Source: Pseudomonadota bacterium
GTDB taxonomy: Bacteria; Pseudomonadota; Alphaproteobacteria; Rhizobiales; Xanthobacteraceae
Length of the DNA: 13,871 bases
Assembly: GCA_023387555.1 (NCBI GenBank)
Contig: JAEWHY010000184.1
Location: forward strand, 1 to 13,871
Reading direction: 5' to 3'
How positions within the stretch are numbered: the stretch's first letter is position 1; the number at the start of each line of letters is the position of its first letter. Positions 7,060 to 13,719 of the stretch are shown one piece after another. The position numbers and the translations under genes are program-made. Under the pieces are notes generated by a model that had not been told where the DNA came from, made no database searches, and saw only the letters and a list, made by a program, of their open reading frames with translations.

Positions 7060-7701
7060 ATGCAACCCTCCCTGCCACCGGTCTCGATCAAAGAAGCGGC
7101 GCGCTGGTATAAGGGCAAGTCCTTCGTCAGCGACTGGACGTCGTGGCATTTTCCGAACTGGATGACGCTGCTTGCGCCCTATCGTGACCGGCCGTCGCGC
7201 ATGCTCGAAATCGGCTCCTGGGAGGGTCGCTCGGCGCTGTTCTTCCTGAACTACCTGCCGCAGATGCAATTGACCTGCGTCGACACATTCGCCGGCGGAC
7301 AAGAGCACCAGGAGGCGGCGGCCAGGAACAAAGCCGACGCCGAGTTGCTTCGCACCGTCGAGAACCGTTTCGATGCCAACACCCGTGCGTTCGCGGGACG
7401 CCTTGAAAAACTCAAGGCGTCCTCGATCGACGCATTGATCGAGCTTGGCCTCACCGAACGCCGCTTCGACCTCGCCTATATCGATGGCGGCCACCGGGCG
7501 CGCGAGGTCTATGCCGACAGCGCCCTCACCTGGCCGCTGATGGCGCCGGGCGGCCTCGTCATCCTCGACGATTATCAATGGGCCGAAATGCCCGAACCGA
7601 TGGACAATCCCAAGCCCGGCATCGATGCCTTCCTCAAGGCCATCGAAGGCCAGTACCGAATGGTGCACAACGACTATCAGGTCGCCATCGTGAAGCTGTA
7701 A
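7060..7701 (+). CDS. Class I SAM-dependent methyltransferase (Methyltransf_24-like)
   Basis: The 213-residue protein has a Rossmann-type SAM fold. Motif I is MLEIGSWEGRSA (~48-59). An acidic end of strand 2 is at CVDTFAG (~73-79), IDGGH is at ~141-145, and LVILDDYQW is at ~166-174. The IDGGH/LDDY pair is typical of the Methyltransf_24 family, which includes cephalosporin-hydroxylase/macrocin-methyltransferase-like enzymes with a metal-binding Asp pair. The substrate cannot be told. It starts 15 nt after the zeta gene and ends 47 nt before the aldolase gene, so the three are likely co-transcribed. Confidence 0.85.
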   Translation: MQPSLPPVSIKEAARWYKGKSFVSDWTSWHFPNWMTLLAPYRDRPSRMLEIGSWEGRSALFFLNYLPQMQLTCVDTFAGGQEHQEAAARNKADAELLRTVENRFDANTRAFAGRLEKLKASSIDALIELGLTERRFDLAYIDGGHRAREVYADSALTWPLMAPGGLVILDDYQWAEMPEPMDNPKPGIDAFLKAIEGQYRMVHNDYQVAIVKL

Positions 7702-7748
7702 CCTCTGGTGACGCCGTAACGCCTGCCCCCGCCGGAAAGCGAACATCC

Positions 7749-8522
7749 ATGGCCAATGCTGCCTTCTCACTTGCCCGCCGGCTTCGCGCCGGCGAAATCG
7801 TGTATTCGGCCTGGTGCGGCCTGCCGGAGCCGCTGATCTGCGAGGCGATAGCGCGCGAAGGCTTTTCCGCCGTCACGCTCGACATGCAGCATGGCATGTG
7901 GGACACCGCCTCCGCGCTTGCAGCGATCGCGTCGGTGCATCTTGCGGGTGCCGCTCCGGTGGTCCGGGTGCCGCTGTGGGAAAACGCGACCGTCAGCCGG
8001 ATGCTGGATTTCGGCGCCGAAGGCATCATCGCGCCGATGATCAATGGCGCCGCCGAAGCGCGCGACTTCGTACAGGTCGCAAAATATCCTCCGGTCGGCG
8101 AGCGCTCGATCGGTGCGCATCGCGCCGGCATGCTGGCGCGGGTGCCGGACCAGAAGCTCTATATCGCTGACGCCAATGAGACCACGATCAGCTTCGCGAT
8201 GATCGAGACCCGTGCCGCGCTCGACAATCTCGATGCGATCGCCGGGATGCCCGGCATCGATTCCCTGTTCGTCGGTCCGTCCGATCTGTCCTGCAGCCTG
8301 TCCAACGGCGCCTCGATGGACTCGCATTCGGCCGACGTCGAGGCTGCGCTCGAACGCGTGCTCAAGGCTTGCGACAAGCACAAGAAAATTCCGGCCCTGT
8401 ATTGCCGCGATGCGGACCGCGCCCTCGCCAAGGCGAAACAGGGCTTCCGGTTCCTGGCAGTGGCGAGCGACCTGACCTTCCTGCGCACCGGCACCGCGGC
8501 GCATCTGGAAAAGTTGAAATAA
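7749..8522 (+). CDS. HpcH/HpaI-type aldolase/citrate lyase family protein
   Basis: The 257-residue TIM-barrel class II pyruvate-type aldolase would cleave or form 2-keto-hydroxy acids using a divalent metal. Catalytic residues of the HpaI family can be placed: His in LDMQHGMWD (~48), Arg in VVRVPLW (~73), metal Glu in FAMIET (~153) and metal Asp in FVGPSDLS (~179). The PPVGERSIG motif is the usual substrate loop. The ATG at 7749 is supported by a GGAAAG ~9 nt upstream and by normal family length. The natural substrate is unknown. HpcH, garL and macrophomate synthase-like proteins share this pattern, so no gene symbol is given. Confidence 0.9.
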   Translation: MANAAFSLARRLRAGEIVYSAWCGLPEPLICEAIAREGFSAVTLDMQHGMWDTASALAAIASVHLAGAAPVVRVPLWENATVSRMLDFGAEGIIAPMINGAAEARDFVQVAKYPPVGERSIGAHRAGMLARVPDQKLYIADANETTISFAMIETRAALDNLDAIAGMPGIDSLFVGPSDLSCSLSNGASMDSHSADVEAALERVLKACDKHKKIPALYCRDADRALAKAKQGFRFLAVASDLTFLRTGTAAHLEKLK

Positions 8523-8558
8523 GCCATCGCCGAATGCCGGCCTAAGCGTCACTCATCT

Positions 8559-8608
8559 TTTCATTTTCTGAGTGGCCGATGCGTTTCATTTTCTGAGTGG
8601 CCGATGCG
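8559..8608. repeat. Perfect 25-bp tandem repeat (two units plus a partial third)
   Basis: Units 8559-8583 and 8584-8608 are identical over 25 bases, and a shorter echo (ttctgagtg) lies at 8613-8621. Subterminal short repeats of this type occur at the ends of IS21-family elements, but no transposase gene is present in the window. An IS remnant is therefore a guess. Confidence 0.9.
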
Positions 8609-8781
8609 CGGCTTCTGAGTGCGCGGCGGTGGATCGCCGCCACGTTCGATTGCCACTTGCAATTGCTGTTTGCTGTCACTTCCACACGGAAGCACGGCTT
8701 TCGAGAGGTTGCAGCTGCGATCTGAGCCAGCGCAATCCCGATCGTTCAATCGCTTGGATCCGCCACTCGCATTAGTGGTGT

Positions 8782-8810
8782 TTGACATTAATTAAATCTT
8801 AAGTTACAAA
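8782..8810 (+). promoter_or_regulatory. Sigma70-like promoter for the protease/peptide locus
   Basis: A consensus TTGACA (8782-8787) is separated by 17 nt from TACAAA (8805-8810, four of six consensus bases) within an AT-rich stretch. It lies ~39 nt upstream of the protease ATG in the correct orientation. This is the clearest promoter in the window. Confidence 0.6.
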
Positions 8811-8848
8811 TTACAACCAGTGGTTACACAGGCTTTGAGCCTCGCATT

Positions 8849-9634
8849 ATGGACCGGAGCGCTCCAGACCCGCTGCTTGCGATCAGGCAAGCACTTGCCG
8901 GCCTCTTTCCAGGCTCCCCTTCGATTACCGTAGGCGTGGTGGATGGCCTGCCCGATCTGACGCATCCGGCGTTGCAAGGCGCCTCCATCGAAATCGTTAG
9001 CACCATGGTCCCGGCCGGCAATGCCGCGCCGGATCCTCACGGCACCCGCGTCTGCAGCGTTATCTTCGGAAGCAGCGCCGAGCTTTCGGGTCTTGCACCG
9101 GGCGTTTCCGGTCTCGTTCTCCCTATTTTCTTTGGCGGGCAATGGCAGGGGGGACCGAGACCGGCGTCGCAGCTCGACCTCGCCCGCGCGATCACATTCG
9201 CGCTCGAACGCCATGTGCCGATCATCAATGTGAGCGCGGGTCAGAAGGCGCACATCCCCGAACCCGATGCTCATCTCGATCAGGCTTTGCGCCGCTGCGC
9301 TGAGGACGGCGCGCTCGTCGTGGCGGCGGCAGGCAACGATGGCTGCGCCTGTCTGCATCTGCCTGCCGGAGTGCCTTCGGTTCTGGCGGTCGGCGCGCAT
9401 GGCGCTGCGGGCCGGCCAATCGACGCGAGCAACTGGGGTTGCCGTACCGCAGCAACGGCATTCTCGCACCGGGAGAAAAGCTCGTCGTCGCAAAGTCCGC
9501 TGGCGGGATCGAATTCGCAACCGGTACCAGCTTTGCCGCCGCGGTCGTATCGGGTGTCGCTGCCTTGCTGCTGTCTGAGGCCGACCGTCACGGCTATCGC
9601 CTGCGCGCGAGCGACATCGGCAAAATTCTCATAG
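8849..9634 (+). CDS. PatA/PatG-type subtilisin (S8) protease, N-terminal part, ended by frameshift
   Basis: This frame encodes the first part of a subtilisin-like maturation protease of the PatA/PatG (cyanobactin) kind. VGVVDGLPDLTHP gives the catalytic Asp (~32), PDPHGTRVCS the catalytic His (~64), IINVSAG the substrate strand and VVAAAGNDG the oxyanion Asn (~163). After DASNWG (~192-197) the expected Y-x-x-x-G-I-L-A-P-G-E continuation is in another frame, so residues after ~197 are out-of-frame translation up to the stop at 9634. The catalytic Ser lies in the other frame. Such proteases cut leader from core in RiPP precursors. The start at 8849 has only a weak ribosome site, but it gives the normal N-terminus seen in PatA-like proteins. 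Confidence 0.85.
   Translation: MDRSAPDPLLAIRQALAGLFPGSPSITVGVVDGLPDLTHPALQGASIEIVSTMVPAGNAAPDPHGTRVCSVIFGSSAELSGLAPGVSGLVLPIFFGGQWQGGPRPASQLDLARAITFALERHVPIINVSAGQKAHIPEPDAHLDQALRRCAEDGALVVAAAGNDGCACLHLPAGVPSVLAVGAHGAAGRPIDASNWGCRTAATAFSHREKSSSSQSPLAGSNSQPVPALPPRSYRVSLPCCCLRPTVTAIACARATSAKFS
9435..9441 (+). other. Apparent -1 frameshift in a G run
   Basis: The run of four G at 9435-9438 sits where the family needs N-W-G-x-x-Y. With a fifth G the sequence reads N-W-G-L-P-Y-R-S-N-G-I-L-A-P-G-E, restoring one 667-residue frame from 8849 to 10851 with Asp ~32, His ~64 and Ser ~228. The cause is either a real mutation or a homopolymer sequencing error. Confidence 0.85.
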
Positions 9635-10851
9635 CCACGGCCGTGCCATGCCAGCCTGAAGTCGGCGGCACCGCGGACCGGTGTCTTGCCGGGATGCTCG
9701 ATGCGGCTGCGGCGCTCGCCATGCTCCATCACATCGGAAAAGCCGAAGTGCGAGCGGCCACCCGCGGCGACAGCGCGCAACCCAAGATTGTCCAAGAATT
9801 CGAGTCTGGGGAGGATCATCCGGTCATGAGTGACATCAGTAGTATCCACGCGAGCGCTGCTGGCGAGGCTGCGGCGCAGGCCGTGTTGCAATCGGCTTGC
9901 CACTGTCAGACGCATCCGGACAGCGAGACGGAAGCACCGAAGGTCGAACAGAACAACGCTGCCACCACACCGCTGCCGTCGGTTCAGCGGTCCGTCAGCA
10001 CAGCATCGCCCGGCCTCATCCAACAGGCCTGCGCCTGCGGCGGCGGCCAGCCGCCGCAACTGGTCTATGCGATCGGCGCGCTTTGGTTCGACTTCGGAAC
10101 CGAAGCACGGCACGACCTGTTCGTGCAGCAGATGGACGATCCGCTGCGGGCAAACAACCCGTCGGAGCTATTCGACTTCCTGCGCGAAAATCCGCAATTC
10201 ACGGCCGGGCTCACCTTCATCCTGATGCAGGAGCAGGTGCCGCTCTATGCAATTCAGCCGGCGGGCCCGTTCGCTCCGCAGACCTATGCAGCGATACTGG
10301 ACGCACTCAGGTCCAGTCTCGATGACGCCGGGTCCGAACAGCGCGTTTCAGTCCCCGGATTTATCTCCGGTTCGACACGTCTGCTGAACGGCATGACAGT
10401 ACCCGTCGTCGTTCCGGATTTGCGCGGCATGTACAAATGGAGATCGGAAGATCTGATCCGCGCAACGCATGAGGGCGTCGCGGCCGATGCGCAGGCCTCG
10501 GACGAAGAACTGCTGAACTTCCTCAATCGCGTCTACTACGAGCTGCGCAACCTCGGTGTGAGCCCCAAGGATCGCGCCATCAACTTTGCGGCGACCAACG
10601 CCTACCAGGCGCGTCGAACATTTGCGGATGCTGCCCGACGCAGCTTCGTTCTCGACACCATCAAGGTGGTCAAGAGTCCGATCTGCCGGCCGGATTCCGA
10701 TTGCTGGGACGTCGAACTGGTGATGTTCGACGACGAGGACGAGCGGCGTCCGAACCGCATCTATCGGTACACCGTGGATGTCAGCGAAGTGATTCCGGTG
10801 TCCGTCGGCACCGTCCGCAGCTGGGCGTCGCGCTCAGGCAGTCTGAGCTGA
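9439..10851 (+). CDS. PatA/PatG-type protease, C-terminal part: catalytic Ser segment plus PatG-like domain
   Basis: This frame continues the S8 domain with NGILAPGEKL and TGTSFAAAVVSGVAALLLS (Ser ~228 in the joined protein). A low-complexity linker follows with two C-x-C pairs (SACHCQT and QACACGGG). A ~260-residue C-terminal region begins with LVYAIGALWFDFGTEARHD and includes VPGFISGSTRLLNGM, VVVPDLRGMYKW and DRAINFAATNAYQ. That region matches the domain shared by the cyanobactin enzymes PatA and PatG. In PatG the protease macrocyclises; the role of the C-terminal domain is unclear. The frame has no credible start of its own (a TTG without a ribosome site), so it should be one gene with 8849-9634. 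Small Cys-rich peptide genes follow after 53 nt. Confidence 0.85.
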   Translation: MPYRSNGILAPGEKLVVAKSAGGIEFATGTSFAAAVVSGVAALLLSEADRHGYRLRASDIGKILIATAVPCQPEVGGTADRCLAGMLDAAAALAMLHHIGKAEVRAATRGDSAQPKIVQEFESGEDHPVMSDISSIHASAAGEAAAQAVLQSACHCQTHPDSETEAPKVEQNNAATTPLPSVQRSVSTASPGLIQQACACGGGQPPQLVYAIGALWFDFGTEARHDLFVQQMDDPLRANNPSELFDFLRENPQFTAGLTFILMQEQVPLYAIQPAGPFAPQTYAAILDALRSSLDDAGSEQRVSVPGFISGSTRLLNGMTVPVVVPDLRGMYKWRSEDLIRATHEGVAADAQASDEELLNFLNRVYYELRNLGVSPKDRAINFAATNAYQARRTFADAARRSFVLDTIKVVKSPICRPDSDCWDVELVMFDDEDERRPNRIYRYTVDVSEVIPVSVGTVRSWASRSGSLS

Positions 10852-10904
10852 GAATAACGACGACGAGTTGAATTGAAAGTGAGGTTTCACAAAGGAGGAC
10901 TGCA

Positions 10905-11084
10905 ATGAAGGCCTATCAATCGTCAGCGATGCTGCAACCGAAACAGGCAAGGCCCGTCGACCGGCAGAAAAGGCTCGCGGCGGCAGCTCAGAACGCGGTC
11001 GCTCAACTCGAGTGCGGGTGCGACGGTCGCTGCATCGGCCCTTGTGTCTTGGGCAACTGCCTCGGAACATGCGTGTCCATCTAA
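10905..11084 (+). CDS. Cys-rich putative RiPP precursor peptide 1 (59 aa)
   Basis: The ATG at 10905 has a near-perfect Shine-Dalgarno AAAGGAGG (10891-10898) at 6-nt spacing, strong evidence of translation. The 59 residues split into a Cys-free, Gln/Ala-rich basic leader with ARPVDRQKR (~15-23) and a Cys/Gly-rich tail. The tail has six Cys at 37, 39, 43, 47, 52 and 56, mostly as G-x-C or x-x-C steps. The P-V-D-R motif lies exactly 16 residues before the first Cys, as in the next peptide. It sits 53 nt after the PatA/PatG-type protease. I infer that it is a protease substrate with the tail as core peptide. No homologue is recognised by name. Confidence 0.8.
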   Translation: MKAYQSSAMLQPKQARPVDRQKRLAAAAQNAVAQLECGCDGRCIGPCVLGNCLGTCVSI

Positions 11085-11110
11085 CGCACCAGTCCTGAAA
11101 GGAACGCGAG

Positions 11111-11302
11111 ATGAACCTTCCGGCACAATCCAGACCAGTTGACCGCAAACGCATGGCGTATGTGCATGCGCAACTGGCGCAGCTCAATTTCGATTGCGCG
11201 GCATGTTGCATGCCGAAGCGCGGATTTGGCGCATGCTTCGCGCGCTGCCAGCTCGACGGCAAGGCATGCGATGGCGGGATCCGCAATTGCAGCTCCTGCT
11301 GA
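11111..11302 (+). CDS. Cys-rich putative RiPP precursor peptide 2 (63 aa)
   Basis: The 63-residue peptide starts 26 nt after peptide 1, with AAAGGA ~7 nt before the ATG. The leader MNLPAQSRPVDRKRM carries the same P-V-D-R motif followed by a basic pair, then a helical AQLAQL stretch. The first Cys (29) again comes 16 residues after the Arg of the motif and is preceded by an acidic residue. The tail has eight Cys (29, 32, 33, 42, 46, 53, 60, 63) and ends in C-S-S-C. The core differs strongly from peptide 1 while the leader spacing is kept, the pattern expected of RiPP precursor families. Alternatives are a small disulfide-rich secreted peptide or a metal-binding peptide, but there is no signal sequence. 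Confidence 0.8.
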   Translation: MNLPAQSRPVDRKRMAYVHAQLAQLNFDCAACCMPKRGFGACFARCQLDGKACDGGIRNCSSC

Positions 11303-11317
11303 CAATCCAACTTGCGT

Positions 11318-11351
11318 CCACCTGCGGCCTGGCGTGACAGGTCGCGGGTGG
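11318..11351 (+). terminator. Long hairpin after peptide 2
   Basis: Positions 11318-11331 pair with 11338-11351 over 14 bp, including two G-U pairs, around a 6-nt loop, 15 nt after the peptide 2 stop. No U run follows, so it may be a Rho-dependent end, a processing or stability hairpin, or an attenuator before the third small frame. Confidence 0.45.
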
Positions 11352-11388
11352 GGCGCCGGATGACCGGCAATCCAAACGGATCTGCACA

Positions 11389-11535
11389 ATGGCACAGCCA
11401 CCGCAAAGCCCGCCGATCGACCGCCGATACATGAGGCGTGTCGTCGGGCGGGGGTTGCCCGGCAAGGGCGCGAAAGACGGCTATCTGATCGAACTCACCG
11501 TATTTCGTATCCGCCCGACACGGCGAGCGTTCTAG
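11389..11535 (+). CDS. Possible third leader-like peptide, Cys-free (48 aa)
   Basis: The 48-residue frame begins MAQPPQSPPIDRRYMRR. QSPPIDRRYM parallels QSRPVDRKRM of peptide 2 at nearly the same position from the start. The remainder is Gly/Arg-rich, then YLIELTVFRIRP, with no Cys at all. The ribosome site is weak (acgga, ~8 nt). It may be a diverged or decayed precursor that lost its core, or a non-Cys member of the set. It ends 13 nt before the convergent methyltransferase gene. Confidence 0.4.
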   Translation: MAQPPQSPPIDRRYMRRVVGRGLPGKGAKDGYLIELTVFRIRPTRRAF

Positions 11536-11548
11536 CTCTGCAATCTCA

Positions 11549-12772
11549 TCAGCCCCGCGCCACGCCGCCGGGCGACTCGTCCGCAACGCGCAGAATGCTC
11601 GCGAGCACCCCGTCGACACCCTTCGCCACCTCGCCTGCCTGCACCTGCACGATCCGGTAACCCCGCTCCCGCATCCAGGCGAGCTTCTGGGCCCGCGCGT
11701 CCGCCGCCTTGGCCTCCTCGCTGTCCGGCGTGACGTCGACCACCAGCCGCAGCGGAAACGAGACAAAATCCGCCACATGCGGACCGATCGGGGTCTGCCT
11801 CTTGAACCCGAGCGCTGCAAAACGCCGGTCGGCCGTGATCGCGGCCCAGAGCGCGCGCTCGGCATCGGTGGGATTGCGTCGCAGCAGGCGGGCCAGTCCG
11901 CGCACCGGCGAATCCGCGCGCACGATCTCGGCCTTGCCGTGCTGCGCCAGGAGATTGCGCAGCATCTCGGCTTCCGGCCCATCGAGCAAGCCGCCGCGCG
12001 CCGGCCCCTTCCGCCCCTCGACCAGCGCCATCACGATCCCATGCAAGGTGCGGATATCCTGCTGGGTCGGCTGCATGCGGGTGAAGATGTTGCGCATGTT
12101 GACGGTCATGGTGCCGCGCTTCTCGTGCGGCCGGAAATATTCGATCCGTTCAAGCTCGCGCTCAAGATCGCCGAAAAACGACAGCAGCTGCTCCTTCGGA
12201 GCCGGCGGCGATTTTTCCGGCGCGGCGAAGGGCAGCGTGCCGGCCATCTTCAGCTTGAACCATTCGTAGCCGGCGATCACCACCGCCTGCCCGAGATTGA
12301 GCGAGGCGAAAGCCGGATTGACCGGCAGGGTCAGGATCGCGTCGGCGAGTCCGACCTCGTCGTTCTCGAGGCCGTTGCGCTCGCGGCCGAACACCAGCGC
12401 GACCTTTTCGCCCGCCGCGATCCGGGGCGCGGCGGCCTGCGCCGCCTCGTCGGCACCGACCACCGGCTTGGCCTGATCGTGCGAACGCGCGGTCGCCGCG
12501 ATCACGAAATGGCAATCGGCGATCGCCTCGGCGAGCGTACCGAACAGCGCGGCGCCCTCCAGCACCCGGTCGGCGCCGGATGCCATGATCGCCGCCTCGC
12601 GGCTCGGCCAATCGAAGCGCGGATTGACGAGGCGCAATTCGGACAATCCGAAATTGGCCATCGCCCGCGCCACCGCGCCGACATTCTGCCCGAGCTGGGA
12701 TTCGACGAGAATCACCACCGGCGCCGGCTCGGCCACCCAATTCCTGGTCTTGTCTGTTCCTGCACCTGGCAT
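11549..12772 (-). CDS. TrmJ-type tRNA (Cm32/Um32) 2'-O-methyltransferase fused to a DUF559 domain
   Basis: Residues ~16-255 form a SPOUT-class RNA 2'-O-ribose methyltransferase of the TrmJ/LasT group. The motifs are QNVGAVARAMANFG (Arg ~36), ALVFGRERNGL (~125-135) and LPVNPAFASLNLGQAVVIAGYE, abridged here, at ~149-170, which is the trefoil-knot SAM site. TrmJ methylates nucleotide 32 in the tRNA anticodon loop. Residues ~297-395 resemble DUF559, a Vsr-like nuclease fold (LRRNPTDAERALWAAI, FKRQTPIGPHVADFVS). The usual V-E-x-D-G-x-x-H after the D-F strand reads VVDVTPDSEE, so nuclease activity is doubtful. The ATG at 12772 has CGGAGA ~5-9 nt upstream; the open frame further up is Arg/His-rich and not family-like. 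The product is 407 residues, against ~250 for plain TrmJ. Confidence 0.88.
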   Translation of the reverse strand: MPGAGTDKTRNWVAEPAPVVILVESQLGQNVGAVARAMANFGLSELRLVNPRFDWPSREAAIMASGADRVLEGAALFGTLAEAIADCHFVIAATARSHDQAKPVVGADEAAQAAAPRIAAGEKVALVFGRERNGLENDEVGLADAILTLPVNPAFASLNLGQAVVIAGYEWFKLKMAGTLPFAAPEKSPPAPKEQLLSFFGDLERELERIEYFRPHEKRGTMTVNMRNIFTRMQPTQQDIRTLHGIVMALVEGRKGPARGGLLDGPEAEMLRNLLAQHGKAEIVRADSPVRGLARLLRRNPTDAERALWAAITADRRFAALGFKRQTPIGPHVADFVSFPLRLVVDVTPDSEEAKAADARAQKLAWMRERGYRIVQVQAGEVAKGVDGVLASILRVADESPGGVARG

Positions 12773-12853
12773 CGCGATCTCCGGGCGGCGATATAGCCGC
12801 CGCCGCAGACGCATGAAAGTGCGATGATCGGCCGGACGATTCGGGGAGCCGCC

Positions 12854-13645
12854 ATGAAAATCATGATCGCGACGCCCGCCTATGGCGGCGAGGTGACCAC
12901 GACCTATTGCGACGCGCTGATCTGGCTGCTCGATCATTTCCGCGAGAAGCACCCGCACATCCGCTTTCAGCACAAATTCGTGTCGCTGTCGGTGCTGTCC
13001 TTCGTGCGAAACCTGTATGCGAGCCTCGTGATGCAGGACGAGAGCTATACCCACCTGCTCTTTGTGGACGCCGACATGGGATTCGCACCCTCCCTGATCG
13101 AGCGCATGATTGCCGCCGACAAGCCGGTTGTCGGTTCGATTGCGCCGCTGCGCGGGCTCGACCTCGCCAAATTCCACGCCCTGAGCGGCGAGATTTCCGA
13201 TCCCGCCGTTGCCCGCCTAGTGGCGCAGGACTACGCCAACGCGGGCTCCATCGACTTCATCGAAGACAGCAAGGGCGACGGGCGTACGTCCATGGACCTG
13301 ATGGTCGACGGCCCCTGCATCCGCGTCCGGATGACCGGAACGGGTGTCATGCTCATCAAGCGAGAAGTGTTCGACCGTATCCGGCAGCGCTATCCCGAAC
13401 TCTGGTGCGAGCATATCCAGAACACCTACGCCAATTTCGGGCTCACCAAGGGCGTGCTGCAGTGTTTCGAGCCGATGCCGAACGAACACGGCCTCTATGG
13501 CGGCGAGGACGCGTCCTTCTGCCAGCGCTGGGTCGAGGGCTGCGGCGGGGAAATCTGGTCGGTGGTCACAGAAACCATTGTCCATGTCGGCCCGGAAAAA
13601 TTTGTCGGCAATTACCTGACCAAGCTGCGCCACGGCCGATTCTAG
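12854..13645 (+). CDS. GT-A-like glycosyltransferase family protein
   Basis: The 263-residue protein begins MKIMIATPAYGG, a nucleotide-sugar-binding first strand. SFVRNLYASLVM and HLLFVDADMGFAP (D-x-D ~72-74) are arranged as in GT-A glycosyltransferases that look like the ANP1/MNN9 and GT2 groups. A later LYGGEDASFCQRW (Glu/Asp ~218-219) resembles the acidic catalytic region, and HVG (~244) a metal ligand. No signal peptide or membrane segment is seen, so it is probably cytosolic. The ATG at 12854 has GGGGAG 5 nt upstream. It is divergent from the tRNA methyltransferase and followed after 74 nt by a carbamoyltransferase. Donor and acceptor are unknown. Confidence 0.75.
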   Translation: MKIMIATPAYGGEVTTTYCDALIWLLDHFREKHPHIRFQHKFVSLSVLSFVRNLYASLVMQDESYTHLLFVDADMGFAPSLIERMIAADKPVVGSIAPLRGLDLAKFHALSGEISDPAVARLVAQDYANAGSIDFIEDSKGDGRTSMDLMVDGPCIRVRMTGTGVMLIKREVFDRIRQRYPELWCEHIQNTYANFGLTKGVLQCFEPMPNEHGLYGGEDASFCQRWVEGCGGEIWSVVTETIVHVGPEKFVGNYLTKLRHGRF

Positions 13646-13719
13646 CGGCGGCGGCGGTTGTCCCGCCCGGGAAATGCCGGTAAAGCTTGCCGCCCTCCGA
13701 AATCGCCGATCCCTCTCTG

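Larger units (their letters stand above)
8523..8848. other. Intergenic region before the protease locus
   Basis: No gene is supported here. The 326 bases hold a 25-bp tandem repeat (8559-8608), a 6-bp GC hairpin (8623-8628 with 8635-8640) that could end the aldolase transcript, and an AT-rich block (8780-8815) with a good promoter candidate. The base composition change at 8780 is sharp against the GC-rich background. Confidence 0.6.

Noticed and set aside
6709..7770. 353-codon open frame on the minus strand
   Set aside because: It is antisense to the zeta-inhibitor and methyltransferase genes, both of which have clear motifs and ribosome sites.
7060..8522. The methyltransferase and aldolase as tailoring enzymes of the peptide locus
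   Set aside because: They are tightly spaced with the zeta-inhibitor gene and separated from the protease by 326 bases with a new promoter. Nothing in the sequence ties them to the peptides.
8559..8608. CRISPR array
   Set aside because: The two units are directly adjacent without spacers, and no cas gene is present.
8561..8788. 75-codon minus-strand frame in the intergenic region
   Set aside because: There is no ribosome site before its ATG, its C-terminus is just the 25-bp repeat translated, and the composition is not protein-like.
9280..10113. 277-codon minus-strand frame
   Set aside because: It is a shadow of the protease gene, whose catalytic and PatG-like motifs are clear on the plus strand.
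11777..12796. 339-codon plus-strand frame
   Set aside because: It is antisense to the TrmJ-DUF559 gene and shows only the Arg/Asp-rich shadow pattern.
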